Source: an uncultured Collinsella sp. | Lineage (GTDB): Bacteria; Actinomycetota; Coriobacteriia; Coriobacteriales; Coriobacteriaceae | Assembly (NCBI GenBank): GCA_902494625.1 | Contig: CABUUB010000003.1 | Coordinates: 3,905 to 67,904 of the forward strand | Reading direction: 5' to 3' | Length of the DNA stretch: 64,000 bases | Shown here: positions 15,795 to 24,636 of the stretch, piece by piece | Position numbering within the stretch: the first letter of the stretch is position 1 | Layout: every line of letters begins with the position of its first letter | Program-made: the position numbers and the translations under genes | Notes under the pieces: model-generated | The model's database searches: none | What the model was told of the DNA's origin: nothing | The model's input: only the letters and a program-made list of their open reading frames with translations

Positions 15795-15822
15795 GGGACC
15801 GCTTCTTGCGGTCCCTTTTTTT
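15795..15822 (+). terminator. Terminator of tRNA-Pro
   Basis: GGGACCGC / GCGGTCCC stem with a TTCTT loop and a run of seven T. Confidence 0.9.
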
Positions 15823-15835
15823 AGCTATTGTTGTG

Positions 15836-15859
15836 ATACCGCGATACCCGCGGTATACT
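15836..15859 (+). promoter_or_regulatory. Palindrome overlapping the -10 box before tatA
   Basis: ATACCGCG and CGCGGTAT form an inverted repeat (15836-15856) whose right arm overlaps TATACT (15854-15859), a good -10 box. This is the geometry of a repressor site, but the regulator is unknown. Confidence 0.4.
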
Positions 15860-15895
15860 CATTCGAGCTTGTCTCGCTGTATTGTGGAGGTCTAC

Positions 15896-16171
15896 ATGTT
15901 TGGACTGAGGGCTCCTGAGCTCATCATTATTCTCGTCGTTGTCCTGATTATCTTCGGGCCCAAGAACCTGCCGAAGCTCGGCAAGTCCCTCGGCTCTACC
16001 GTCAAGAATATCCGCGAGGGTATGGAGGGCGACGATAAGGCCGAGACCAAGCAGGCCGAGGAGGTCGTGGTCGAGCAGTCCGAGGAGGACAAGGAGATCG
16101 CTGAGCTCGAGGCCAAGCTCGCTGCTGCCAAGAAGAAGCAGGCAGAGGACAGCGACGCGGACGCAGAGTAG
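15896..16171 (+). CDS. tatA: Sec-independent translocase subunit TatA/TatE
   Basis: Pore-forming subunit of the twin-arginine export system. A 91-residue protein with one N-terminal membrane helix (LIIILVVVLIIFG), then the FGPKNLPKLGKSLG hinge and amphipathic helix, and a long acidic, Glu/Lys-rich C-terminal tail with coiled-coil character. The ATG at 15896 has GGAGG seven bases before it; earlier in-frame codons run through the tRNA and are rejected. tatC is not in the window. Confidence 0.93.
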   Translation: MFGLRAPELIIILVVVLIIFGPKNLPKLGKSLGSTVKNIREGMEGDDKAETKQAEEVVVEQSEEDKEIAELEAKLAAAKKKQAEDSDADAE

Positions 16172-16196
16172 TCCCATCCCTTTGGGGTGAGCACCT

Positions 16197-16229
16197 GACC
16201 GGCTTGCCCGCAGGCTAGCCGGTCTTTTT
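16197..16229 (+). terminator. Terminator of tatA
   Basis: GACCGGCTTGCC pairs with GGCTAGCCGGTC (one mismatch) around CGCA, followed by TTTTT. Confidence 0.85.
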
Positions 16230-16277
16230 CGTTTTGTTGACAGTTGATTGTTTGATCAGAGTTGGGGAGATATCCGT

Positions 16278-16748
16278 ATGGACGCAAGCCAGATCGTACT
16301 GACCGCTGAGGGCCGCCAGAAGCTCGTCGAGGAGCTCGCTTGGCGTGAGGGCGATTACGCCAAGGAGATCGTCGAGGACATCAAGGAAGCCCGCGCGTTC
16401 GGCGACCTTTCGGAGAACTCCGAGTACGATGCCGCCAAGGACAAGCAGGCCCAGAATGCTGCTCGTATCGCCGAGATCCAGGCCATTCTCGCCAACGCTC
16501 AGGTTGCTGCCACCACGGGCGATCTGACCGTCTCCATCGGTTCCACCGTTTCGCTGATTGATCCCAACGGCGAGGTCATGGAAGTCACGCTTGTCGGTAC
16601 CACCGAGACCAACTCGCTCGAGCACAAGATCTCCAACGAGTCTCCGGTCGGTCACGCCATCATCGGTCACGGCGAGGGCGACTCCGTCGAGGTCGTTACG
16701 CCTTCCGGCAAGACTCGCGTCTACACCATCGCCAAGATCGCACGCTAG
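16278..16748 (+). CDS. greA: Transcription elongation factor GreA
   Basis: Enters the RNA polymerase secondary channel and stimulates cleavage of backtracked RNA. The 156 residues comprise the N-terminal coiled coil with the acidic tip (ARAFGDLSENSEYDAAKDKQ) and the C-terminal FKBP-like domain (SPVGHAIIGHGEGDSVEV). GGGGAGA before the ATG at 16278 fixes the start. lysS follows after a terminator hairpin, a common greA-lysS pairing. Confidence 0.97.
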   Translation: MDASQIVLTAEGRQKLVEELAWREGDYAKEIVEDIKEARAFGDLSENSEYDAAKDKQAQNAARIAEIQAILANAQVAATTGDLTVSIGSTVSLIDPNGEVMEVTLVGTTETNSLEHKISNESPVGHAIIGHGEGDSVEVVTPSGKTRVYTIAKIAR

Positions 16749-16776
16749 ACCACGGTCCCGCGTAAAGGTATGTTTT

Positions 16777-16809
16777 CGCTCCCTGGGACCGAATCCTGGG
16801 GAGCGTTTT
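16777..16809 (+). terminator. Hairpin between greA and lysS
   Basis: CGCTCCC pairs with GGGAGCG and TTTT follows. It lies only 18 bases before lysS, so it may be partly read through or attenuate lysS. Confidence 0.7.
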
Positions 16810-16827
16810 AGTTTGAGGAGCTAACTT

Positions 16828-18792
16828 ATGGCAGAGAACCAGAACGCCGCCGATCAGGCATCGACGCTCAACGACGAGCGCGCCACCCGCCTGGCCAAGC
16901 GCGCCGCCCTGTTCGAGGCGGGCCAGAACCCCTATCCTGAGCACTCTGAGCTTGAGGACTACGTCGCCGATATCGAGACTAAGTACGCCGATCTTGCCGA
17001 TGGCGAGGACACCGAGGATGTCGTGAAGATCGCCGGCCGTGTGGTCGCCAAGCGCGGTCAGGGCAAGATCATGTTCATCGTCGTGCGCGATGCGACTGCC
17101 GAGATTCAACTGTTCTGCCGCATCAACGACATGGACGAGGCTGCCTGGAATACGCTCAAGGCCCTCGACCTGGGCGACATCCTGGGCGTGACCGGCGTGG
17201 TCGTGCGCACCCAGCGCGGCCAGCTTTCCGTTGCTCCTAAGAGCGCGACCCTGCTTGCCAAGGCCGTTCGTCCGCTGCCCGAGAAGTTCCACGGTCTTTC
17301 CGACAAGGAGACCCGCTATCGCCAGCGCTATGTCGACCTGATCGCCAACGACGACGTTCGTGAGACCTTCCGTAAGCGTTCGCAGATTCTCTCCACCTTC
17401 CGTCGCTTTATGGAGTCCGACGGCTACATGGAGGTCGAGACCCCCATTCTGCAGACCATCCAGGGCGGTGCTACTGCCAAGCCGTTCATTACCCACTTCA
17501 ACGCGCTCGATCAGGAGTGCTACCTGCGTATTGCCACCGAGCTGCACCTCAAGCGCTGCATCGTCGGTGGTTTTGAGCGCGTGTTCGAGATCGGCCGCAT
17601 CTTCCGTAACGAGGGCATGGACCTTACCCACAACCCCGAGTTCACCACGATGGAGGCCTACCGTGCCTTCTCCGACCTCGAGGGCATGAAGGCGCTTGCC
17701 CAGGGCGTCATTAAGGCGGCTAACAAGGCCATCGGCAACCCCGAGGTCATCGAGTACCAGGGCCAGACCATCGACCTTTCTGGTGAGTGGGCCAGCCGTC
17801 CCATGACCGACATCGTCTCCGATGTGCTCGGCAAGCAGGTCACCATTGACACGCCGGTCGAGGAGCTTGCTGCCGCCGCGCGCGAGAAGGGCCTGGAGAT
17901 TAAGCCCGAGTGGACCACCGGCAAGATTATCGCCGAGATCTATGATGAGCTGGGCGAGGACACCATCGTCAACCCCACGTTCGTGTGCGATTACCCCATC
18001 GAGGTCAGCCCGCTTGCCAAGCGTTTTGAGGACGATCCGCGCCTGACGCACCGCTTTGAGCTGGTTATTGCCGGCCACGAGTACGCCAACGCATTCTCCG
18101 AGCTCAACGACCCGGTCGACCAGGCTGAGCGCTTTGCTGCCCAGATGGCCGAGAAGGCCGGCGGCGACGACGAGGCCATGGAGTATGACGAGGACTACGT
18201 GCGCGCCCTCGAGTACGGTATGCCTCCCGCGGGCGGCATCGGCATCGGCATCGACCGCGTGGTCATGCTGCTCACCAACCAGGCTTCCATCCGCGACGTG
18301 CTGCTGTTCCCGCACATGAAGCCCGAGAAGGGTTTCCAGTCCGGTGCCGCTGCCGCCAAGGCTGCCGAGGCCGGCAACGCCGCGAGCCCGTTCGTTACGT
18401 CGCTTAAGCCCACGCTCGATTACTCCAAGATCGCCGTTGAGCCGCTGTTCGAGGAGTTCGTCGACTTCGATACCTTCTCCAAGAGCGATTTCCGCGCTGT
18501 GAAGGTCAAGGCATGCGAGGCCGTCAAGAAGTCCAAGAAGCTGCTGAACTTTACGCTCGACGACGGTACCGGTACCGACCGCACCATCCTCTCCGGTATT
18601 CACGCTTATTACGAGCCCGAGGACCTGGTCGGCAAGACCCTGCTCGCCATCACTAATCTGCCTCCGCGCAAGATGATGGGCATCCCCAGCTGTGGCATGC
18701 TCATCAGTGCCATCCACGAGGAGGAGGGCGAGGAGCGCCTCAACCTGATCCAGCTCGACGCCTCCATCCCCGCCGGCGCAAAGATGTACTAG
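16828..18792 (+). CDS. lysS: Lysyl-tRNA synthetase with C-terminal tRNA-binding domain
   Basis: Class II synthetase that charges tRNA-Lys. It has an N-terminal OB-fold, motif 2 around FEIGRIFRNEGMD, and motif 3 GGIGIGIDRVVMLL. At 654 residues it is about 130-150 longer than common LysRS. The extra C-terminal part from about residue 540 (DFDTFSKSDFRAVKVKACEA and LVGKTLLAITNLPPRKMMG) matches the EMAP-II/Trbp111 tRNA-binding OB-fold normally found at the end of MetRS or in YtpR. The fusion is inferred from the recognisable motif; it should raise affinity for tRNA. The reading frame is intact throughout. Confidence 0.95.
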   Translation: MAENQNAADQASTLNDERATRLAKRAALFEAGQNPYPEHSELEDYVADIETKYADLADGEDTEDVVKIAGRVVAKRGQGKIMFIVVRDATAEIQLFCRINDMDEAAWNTLKALDLGDILGVTGVVVRTQRGQLSVAPKSATLLAKAVRPLPEKFHGLSDKETRYRQRYVDLIANDDVRETFRKRSQILSTFRRFMESDGYMEVETPILQTIQGGATAKPFITHFNALDQECYLRIATELHLKRCIVGGFERVFEIGRIFRNEGMDLTHNPEFTTMEAYRAFSDLEGMKALAQGVIKAANKAIGNPEVIEYQGQTIDLSGEWASRPMTDIVSDVLGKQVTIDTPVEELAAAAREKGLEIKPEWTTGKIIAEIYDELGEDTIVNPTFVCDYPIEVSPLAKRFEDDPRLTHRFELVIAGHEYANAFSELNDPVDQAERFAAQMAEKAGGDDEAMEYDEDYVRALEYGMPPAGGIGIGIDRVVMLLTNQASIRDVLLFPHMKPEKGFQSGAAAAKAAEAGNAASPFVTSLKPTLDYSKIAVEPLFEEFVDFDTFSKSDFRAVKVKACEAVKKSKKLLNFTLDDGTGTDRTILSGIHAYYEPEDLVGKTLLAITNLPPRKMMGIPSCGMLISAIHEEEGEERLNLIQLDASIPAGAKMY

Positions 18793-18794
18793 GG

Positions 18795-18824
18795 GGTTAC
18801 GGCGTTTTACCAAACGCCGTAACC
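18795..18824 (+). terminator. Hairpin after lysS
   Basis: Perfect 13-bp stem GGTTACGGCGTTT / AAACGCCGTAACC with a TACC loop, two bases after the stop. It lacks a T-run. Confidence 0.6.
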
Positions 18825-18836
18825 GCTCGACGCTGC

Positions 18837-18935
18837 GCGGGCCGCATTTGGACAATCTGACGTTCAACTTCAAGGGCGCGACCAGAAGGTCAGCGCCCTT
18901 TCGTTTCACGTCACCTTGTCTCAAATGCGGCCCGC
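18837..18935. repeat. Nested palindromic element downstream of lysS
   Basis: Outer arms GCGGGCCGCATTTG (18837-18850) and CAAATGCGGCCCGC (18922-18935) are perfectly complementary and enclose a second stem AAGGGCGC / GCGCCCTT (18872-18900), which is followed by TCGTTT. Total length is 99 bp. It may be a small mobile palindrome carrying a terminator. Confidence 0.55.
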
Positions 18936-19115
18936 TCGCTGGCGTTGCCAAAACATCGATGTAGTCATTGGGGACGTTCTTAAACGACTAGTCGTTGGGG
19001 GTCTACCGACGCATTGGGGGTTTGCGCCTTCCATGCGTGACAGTCGTCTCTTTTATGTTTCCTTTAGCTGTCGCTGCCTAGGATGGGGGTTAGTCGATAG
19101 GAAGGGAGCACCGGG

Positions 19116-20684
19116 ATGGACGACGCGAGCGATCGTGCAATCGAAGAGGACATGCTCGATCAGTTCAATTACTTTGATGATGAGGACGAGGAGCTGATCG
19201 ACCGTCGCGAGCCAGCGGCGCTCGATGCTTTCGACCTTGTTGATGAAGGGCCCGACGAGGACGAGGTCGAATCGACGGAACCCCCACAGCCTGCGCACCA
19301 TGATTCGTTGCTCTCAAGAGCCCCCATGCACCACGGTGTCCGTGCCGGCGCGCTCCATATGAAAACTGATTGGCACCAGATCGTGACGGCAGGCGATGAG
19401 CTTGCTGTCGATGCGCCGCTTACCGATAAGTCATCCATCATCTGCCGCACCGGCATGCTTATGCTGGCAAGCGGAACAGGTGCCTGGCGCGTGCGCGATA
19501 CCATGAATCGTGTTGCCGCTGTGCTCGGCGTCACGATTCACGTCGACCTGAGTCTTCTGTCGTTTGAGTGCACCTGCATCGAAGATGGTCACTGCTTTAA
19601 CGAGGTTGTCAGCCTGCCCACAACGGGAGTCAATACCCATCGTATTTGGATGATGGAGAGCTTCTTAAAGGAAATCGAGACGTATGGGCGCCGGTTTACC
19701 GTGCACGAATACCACGAGATGCTCAAGACCGTTGAGAGCTCAAAGCCCGATTACTCTCCCTGGCAACAGGGCCTTGCGGCAGCCTGTGCTTGCGGCGCCT
19801 TCGTCTTTTTGCTCGGCGGCGGCCCTATCGAGATGGCCTGCGCATTCGTAGGCGCTGGTGTTGGCAACTTTGCTCGCTCCCATATTCTCAAGCAGGGTCT
19901 TGGCCAGTTTAGCGCGCTGACGACGGGCGTTGCGCTCGCTTGCGTTTCGTATCTGCTGGCATTGCTCGGCCTTGGCCAGGTCGTACCGGGGGCAATGTCG
20001 CACCAAGAAGGCTATATCGGCGCCATGCTCTTTGTGATTCCCGGCTTTCCCCTCATTACGGCAGGCCTCGACATCGCTAAGCTCGATATGCGAAGCGGCA
20101 TTGAGCGTCTTTCGTATGCCGTGTCGATTATTGTGATGGCGACCCTTGTGGGCTGGATGGTTGCCGAGTGTGTGGGGCTGGCACCGGATGATTTTGCCCC
20201 GCTCGGCCTTTCGCCGCTTGCCCTTACGCTCCTGCGCGTGGTGATGAGCTTCGTTGGCGTATTCGGCTTCTCGGTTATGTTCAACAGTCCGGTAAAGATG
20301 GCAGCGGCGGCAGGGCTCATTGGCGCCGTGTCTAATACCTTGCGCCTTACGCTCGTCGATGCGCCGACGCTGTTTCCCTTTCTGGGCCTGAGCGTAGGTA
20401 TGCCTCCCGAGGCGGCGGCGTTTATCGGCGCGCTGGTATCGGGGCTGCTGGCAAGCTTGGCCGAAGTCAAGCTCACCTACCCGCGTATCGCCCTCACGGT
20501 GCCATCAATTGTCATTATGGTGCCCGGTCTGTATCTCTATCGCTCGATGTATTACATGTGCACCTTCGACACGGTTAATATGCTCGGCTGGTTTGTGCGC
20601 GCGGTGCTCATCGTGGCGTTTCTGCCCGTTGGCTTGGGTGTGGCGCGTACGCTCACCGACCCTCGCTGGCGCCACACCAGCTAA
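19116..20684 (+). CDS. Threonine/serine exporter family protein (ThrE-like)
   Basis: A 522-residue integral membrane protein. An acidic cytoplasmic N-terminus (about 1-100, DEDEELIDRR) precedes the DUF1212 domain with a soluble part (GTGAWRVRDTMNRVAAVLGV) and membrane helices, then a DUF3815-like second half (about residue 370 on) with several more helices. Corynebacterium ThrE exports threonine and serine by proton antiport; the same domain order is present here in one polypeptide. The gene is single. The stop codon is followed at once by a GGGGTCAGG-type palindrome. Substrate is by family inference only. Confidence 0.85.
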   Translation: MDDASDRAIEEDMLDQFNYFDDEDEELIDRREPAALDAFDLVDEGPDEDEVESTEPPQPAHHDSLLSRAPMHHGVRAGALHMKTDWHQIVTAGDELAVDAPLTDKSSIICRTGMLMLASGTGAWRVRDTMNRVAAVLGVTIHVDLSLLSFECTCIEDGHCFNEVVSLPTTGVNTHRIWMMESFLKEIETYGRRFTVHEYHEMLKTVESSKPDYSPWQQGLAAACACGAFVFLLGGGPIEMACAFVGAGVGNFARSHILKQGLGQFSALTTGVALACVSYLLALLGLGQVVPGAMSHQEGYIGAMLFVIPGFPLITAGLDIAKLDMRSGIERLSYAVSIIVMATLVGWMVAECVGLAPDDFAPLGLSPLALTLLRVVMSFVGVFGFSVMFNSPVKMAAAAGLIGAVSNTLRLTLVDAPTLFPFLGLSVGMPPEAAAFIGALVSGLLASLAEVKLTYPRIALTVPSIVIMVPGLYLYRSMYYMCTFDTVNMLGWFVRAVLIVAFLPVGLGVARTLTDPRWRHTS

Positions 20685-20717
20685 TTGGTGCAAGGGGGTC
20701 AGGTTACTTTACACCAA
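20685..20717 (+). repeat. GGGGTCAGG-type palindrome, copy after the ThrE-like gene
   Basis: TTGGTG (20685-20690) and CACCAA (20712-20717) flank a core GGGGGTCAGGTTAC. It begins on the base after the stop codon, like the other members of the family near 13.1, 43.3, 46.0 and 47.1 kb. Confidence 0.6.
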
Positions 20718-20720
20718 ATG

Positions 20721-20788
20721 AGTTGCGGTGAAATAGGGACTGAATTGCTGCTTAAAGGGTCAAAACAGTCCGTATTCCACCGCAACTT
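20721..20788. repeat. GTTGCGGTG palindromic repeat, copy 1
   Basis: Arms 20721-20742 (AGTTGCGGTGAAATAGGGAC plus TG) and 20766-20788 are complementary at about 20 positions. The same ends occur at 54570-54636, but the loops differ. This is typical of a MITE or REP-like element. Confidence 0.7.
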
Positions 20789-20902
20789 ATGGGGTCGGGG
20801 GATTATTGGTGCCCTGCATCTTCATAAACTCAACGCTTACGAAACACGTGCTTTTCGTGCTAGGCTGATTCCACCACATAAGTAGTCGCAGACGCACGTA
20901 CC

Positions 20903-20955
20903 ACGGGCGGGCGAGATGAAGTCCCAACAGCTCCATCTTGCCCGCCCGTTTTTTG
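20903..20955 (+). terminator. Strong terminator-like hairpin before the DUF2798 gene
   Basis: ACGGGCGGGC pairs with GCCCGCCCGT, with a further partly paired ATGAAG/CTCCAT extension and TTTTTT. It ends about 44 bases before the next start codon, with no gene just upstream, so it may be an attenuator in a leader RNA. Confidence 0.7.
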
Positions 20956-20998
20956 TTGCGTGGTGCCGCGGCGTAACACAGAAAGGACCATGCCCTTT

Positions 20999-21592
20999 AT
21001 GCCTATCAACAAACGAGAGAGCCTGCTGTTCACCTTTATCATGTGCTTTTGCATGGTGCTCTGGATGAGCATCTACAACGTTGCCCTGCAGCATGGGGCC
21101 ATCAACGGCGAGGTTGTTGCCGCCGCGTGGCTCGGCTTCCCCGTTGCCTACATTTTTGCCATGTGCTGCGACTGGTTTGTTGCCAGCCCCCTTGCCAAGG
21201 GTTTCGCTTTTAAATTCCTGGTCACGCCGGGCAAGAGCTCGCCGCTTGCCATGACGCTCGCCGTCAGCTCCTGCATGGTCGTTCCCATGGTCATCATCAT
21301 GTCGCTCTACGGCGCGTGTGAAGGCCTGTTCCATATGCCCGGCGGCCCGCTTGCCAATTTGCAGGCGCTGCCGATGATGTGGCTCGTCAACATTCCGCGC
21401 AACTTTATCATGGCCCTGCCCTGGAACCTGCTGGTGGCTGGTCCGGTTGCTCGCTTTGTCTTCCGCCGCGCCTTCCCCATGGGAACCGTCTTTGAAGAGC
21501 AGCATATGGAGCTCGTGCGAATGCCTGACGCTCCCGTTGCCGATGCCGTCAATGATGTTGCCGAGAGCATGGACGCCGAGCCTGCCTGCTAG
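20999..21592 (+). CDS. DUF2798 family membrane protein
   Basis: A 197-residue protein with four predicted membrane helices in two similar halves (FTFIMCFCMVLWMSIYN and LAVSSCMVVPMVIIMSLYG are the first helices of each half), as in tandem DUF2798 proteins. Function is unknown. AAAGGA at 20982-20987 is better spaced for the ATG at 20999 than for the one at 20990. The upstream terminator-like hairpin suggests that expression is controlled by transcription attenuation, but no ligand domain was recognised. Confidence 0.75.
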   Translation: MPINKRESLLFTFIMCFCMVLWMSIYNVALQHGAINGEVVAAAWLGFPVAYIFAMCCDWFVASPLAKGFAFKFLVTPGKSSPLAMTLAVSSCMVVPMVIIMSLYGACEGLFHMPGGPLANLQALPMMWLVNIPRNFIMALPWNLLVAGPVARFVFRRAFPMGTVFEEQHMELVRMPDAPVADAVNDVAESMDAEPAC

Positions 21593-21715
21593 ACAGTAGC
21601 TCAAAACCAAACCGCCAAACGGACCCGAGCAATTCCTTTTTTGTAGACGTTGTCGCGCGGCTACGAGTGGGAAAGGTCCCAACGGTTAACATATACTCCA
21701 TATGGGTAAAGAGAC

Positions 21716-21743
21716 CAAAGCGCTGCCGCGGGGCGGCGCTTTG
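21716..21743 (+). promoter_or_regulatory. Leader hairpin of clpC
   Basis: CAAAGCGC / GGCGCTTTG form a stem around GC-rich bases, 37 bases before the clpC ATG and after a TATACT box at 21692-21697. No CtsR heptad repeat was seen. Confidence 0.4.
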
Positions 21744-21779
21744 CGTTTGAAAAAACTAGCTCGTCTAAGAGGAACTAGC

Positions 21780-24422
21780 ATGTTAGACCGTTTTACCGAT
21801 CGCGCGCGCAAGGTCATGTCCATGGCCAAGCAGGAGGCGCTCGATCTTCATTCAAATAAGGTGGGTACCGAGCATCTGCTGCTCGCGCTTGCCAAGGAGG
21901 ACGAGGGCATTGCCGCCGAGGCACTGCGTTCGCTCGACATCTCCTACGATGACATCATGGATACCCTCAAAGAGGTCCAGACCACGGTCCCCGAGCCCAG
22001 CGAGGAGACCGAGGCCGCCAAGCTCGCCTTTACGCCGCTCGTCATTAGCGTGATGGAGCGCTCCTTCCGCGTGGCGCGTGAGAACAACCAGACCTACGTG
22101 TCGACCGAGCACTTGCTGATCGGCATCGTCGAAGAGGGCAACGGCATGGCCATGGACATCCTCATGCGTCTGGGTGTGTCGTCCGCCTCCATCAAAAAGG
22201 CTATCGAGAAACTCACCGCCAAGGACCAGGACAAGAAGCGTCCGCTCGCCGGTGCCGGTGCCGGCCGTCCCGGTGCGGGCCTGCCGTTCTTTAGCGGCTC
22301 GGATGCCTCTCAGCAAAAGGGGAGCGGCACCGACACGCTCAAGCAGTTCGCCACCAACCTCACGCAAAAGGCGCGCGACGGCGAGCTCGATCCCGTGATT
22401 GGCCGCGAAAAGGAAGTCCAGCGCATGATGGAGATCCTTTCGCGCCGCACCAAGAACAATCCGCTTATCCTGGGCGATCCCGGCGTGGGCAAGACGGCTA
22501 TCGTCGAGGGCCTGGCGCAGCAGATTGCTGCTGGCAATGTGCCCGAGAATCTTATGAACCAGAATATCTGGACGCTCGATCTGCCGGGTCTTGTCGCGGG
22601 TGCCAAGTATCGCGGTGAGTTTGAGGAGCGCCTCAAGAACGTGATCCAGGAGGCGACCGAAGCCGACGACGTCATCTTGTTTATCGACGAGATGCACACC
22701 ATCATCGGTGCCGGTTCTGCCGAGGGTTCTATCGATGCGAGCTCTATGCTCAAGCCCGTGCTCGCGCGCGGTGCTTTCCAGATCATCGGTGCCACCACGG
22801 CCGAGGAGTTCCGCAAGTACCTCACCAAGGACCCGGCCTTCGAGCGTCGCTTCCAGACCATTGATGTCGAGGAGCCGAGCGTCGAGGACACGGTCAAGAT
22901 CCTGACCGCGCTCAAGCCGCGCTACGAGGAGCACCACCATGTGCGCTATACGCAGGGTGCTATCGAGGCCGCCGCGAACCTTTCCAACCGCTACATCCAG
23001 GATCGCTTCTTGCCCGATAAGGCCATCGACCTCATCGACGAGGCCGGTGCCCGCGCTCGCATCGCCGCGAATCGCGCGCCCGAGCCGGTGCGCGAGGCTG
23101 AGCATCGCATAGAGGAGCTCAAGGCCGCCGCGCAGGAGGCCACCGAGAGCGATGACATGAACAAGGCCGCCGAGATCACCGAGCAGCAGAAGGCCGCCGA
23201 GATTGAACTCGCCGAAGCCAAGGCCGCCTGGACCGCCGAGCTCGACGCCAGCCCGCTCACCATCGACGTGAGTCAGATTGCCGACATCGTGTCCGTGACC
23301 TCTGGCGTGCCGGTTTCCTCGCTCACCGAGAGCGAGAGCCGTCGCCTGCTGCAGACCGAAAGCGTGCTCAAGACCCGCATTATCGGCCAGGACGAGGCCG
23401 TCGAGGCCGTCGCCAAGGCCGTGCGCCGCAGCCGCTCGCCGCTCAAGGACCCGCGTCGTCCCGGCGGCAGCTTTATCTTCCTGGGTCCCACTGGCACAGG
23501 CAAGACCGAGCTCGCCAAGACGCTCGCCGAGTACCTCTTTGGCAGCAAGGACGCGCTCATCAGCTTCGACATGTCGGAGTTCGGCAGCGAGTTCGAGGTC
23601 TCCAAGCTCATCGGTAGCCCTCCGGGTTACGTGGGCCACGACGAGGGCGGTCAGCTTACCAAGGCCGTTCGTCGCCACCCGTATTCGGTTGTGCTGTTCG
23701 ACGAGATCGAGAAGGCGCACCCCGACATCTTCAACATTCTGTTGCAGGTGCTAGAGGAGGGTCGTCTGACCGATAGCCAGGGCAAGACGGTCGACTTCCG
23801 CAACACCGTGATTATCATGACGTCCAACGTGGGCGCCCGCGAGATCGCGCAGGATGCGAGCGTCGGTTTTGGCACCACCGGCGAGCAGGGTCTCACCTCG
23901 AGTGAGATCCGCGGCCGTGCGATGGGCGAGCTCAAGCGCTTGTTCCGCCCCGAGCTGCTCAACCGTATCGACGACATTGTGGTGTTCCAGAAGCTCTCGG
24001 GCGAGAATCTCACCAAGATCGCGCACCTGCTGGTGGACGACCTGCGTCAGCGTTTGATTGCCAACGGCATGAACATCAAGCTCACCGATGCGGCCTATGA
24101 CAAGATCGTGGCCGAGGGCACCGATCTCACCAACGGTGCGCGTCCGCTGCGCCGTGCTATTCAAAAGCTCATTGAGGATCCGCTGTCCGAGGAGCTTCTG
24201 GCCGGCGAGTGGGGCGAGGGCGATACCGTCCTGTGCGACGTGGCCGATGGCAAGTTCGTCTTTAGCCACGGCACGGGCGAGATTCCGGCACCGCGTCCGG
24301 CGGGCACGCTCGGTGGCGATACCGCCCCGGCGGCACCGCACACCGGCAACGCCGCGCCCGTGAGCGGCGGCGTGACCTCGGGCCCCGGCGGCATGATGCA
24401 AGCCGGCTCTGGCGCGCTGTAG
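21780..24422 (+). CDS. clpC: ATP-dependent Clp protease ATP-binding subunit ClpC
   Basis: Hexameric AAA+ unfoldase that feeds ClpP and controls protein quality and regulator turnover. The 880 residues contain two Clp-N repeats ([16 protein letters not shown] and [16 protein letters not shown]), AAA-1 with Walker A GDPGVGKT (232-239), a coiled-coil middle segment rich in Glu/Ala (about 435-490), and AAA-2 with GPTGTGKT (569-576). The C-terminal tail is Gly/Pro/Ala-rich. ATG 21780 with AGAGGA is preferred over an earlier start that would add a basic leader. The mcsA/mcsB/ctsR genes common in Firmicutes are absent here. Confidence 0.96.
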   Translation: MLDRFTDRARKVMSMAKQEALDLHSNKVGTEHLLLALAKEDEGIAAEALRSLDISYDDIMDTLKEVQTTVPEPSEETEAAKLAFTPLVISVMERSFRVARENNQTYVSTEHLLIGIVEEGNGMAMDILMRLGVSSASIKKAIEKLTAKDQDKKRPLAGAGAGRPGAGLPFFSGSDASQQKGSGTDTLKQFATNLTQKARDGELDPVIGREKEVQRMMEILSRRTKNNPLILGDPGVGKTAIVEGLAQQIAAGNVPENLMNQNIWTLDLPGLVAGAKYRGEFEERLKNVIQEATEADDVILFIDEMHTIIGAGSAEGSIDASSMLKPVLARGAFQIIGATTAEEFRKYLTKDPAFERRFQTIDVEEPSVEDTVKILTALKPRYEEHHHVRYTQGAIEAAANLSNRYIQDRFLPDKAIDLIDEAGARARIAANRAPEPVREAEHRIEELKAAAQEATESDDMNKAAEITEQQKAAEIELAEAKAAWTAELDASPLTIDVSQIADIVSVTSGVPVSSLTESESRRLLQTESVLKTRIIGQDEAVEAVAKAVRRSRSPLKDPRRPGGSFIFLGPTGTGKTELAKTLAEYLFGSKDALISFDMSEFGSEFEVSKLIGSPPGYVGHDEGGQLTKAVRRHPYSVVLFDEIEKAHPDIFNILLQVLEEGRLTDSQGKTVDFRNTVIIMTSNVGAREIAQDASVGFGTTGEQGLTSSEIRGRAMGELKRLFRPELLNRIDDIVVFQKLSGENLTKIAHLLVDDLRQRLIANGMNIKLTDAAYDKIVAEGTDLTNGARPLRRAIQKLIEDPLSEELLAGEWGEGDTVLCDVADGKFVFSHGTGEIPAPRPAGTLGGDTAPAAPHTGNAAPVSGGVTSGPGGMMQAGSGAL

Positions 24423-24447
24423 GGCGTGACGACAATTTGATACGCGC

Positions 24448-24481
24448 AATCGAGGCGCTCCGGAAAGGGCGCCTCGATTTG
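24448..24481 (+). terminator. Terminator of clpC
   Basis: AATCGAGGCGC / GCGCCTCGATT stem with a 10-base loop, then T-rich sequence. Confidence 0.75.
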
Positions 24482-24636
24482 TAGAGCTGCGGAAGTTGTG
24501 ACCGTTACGCTATACGGTCCACCGTTAGCCGATGATGCGAGGGCGCTCGGCGTTTTCGACTGGTTTATGCATGCAAAGTCTGGGAATATACAAGTCGCAT
24601 GTCTTACTGTCTAACCAGTTGCGCCAAGGAGGCACC

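Noticed and set aside
15713..16171. 152-residue version of TatA
   Set aside because: The extra N-terminus would be read through tRNA-Pro and its terminator; ATG 15896 has a proper ribosome site.
16696..18951. 751-codon open frame on the minus strand opposite lysS
   Set aside because: It mirrors lysS for its whole length, and the translated sequence resembles no family. High GC at third positions explains the lack of stops.
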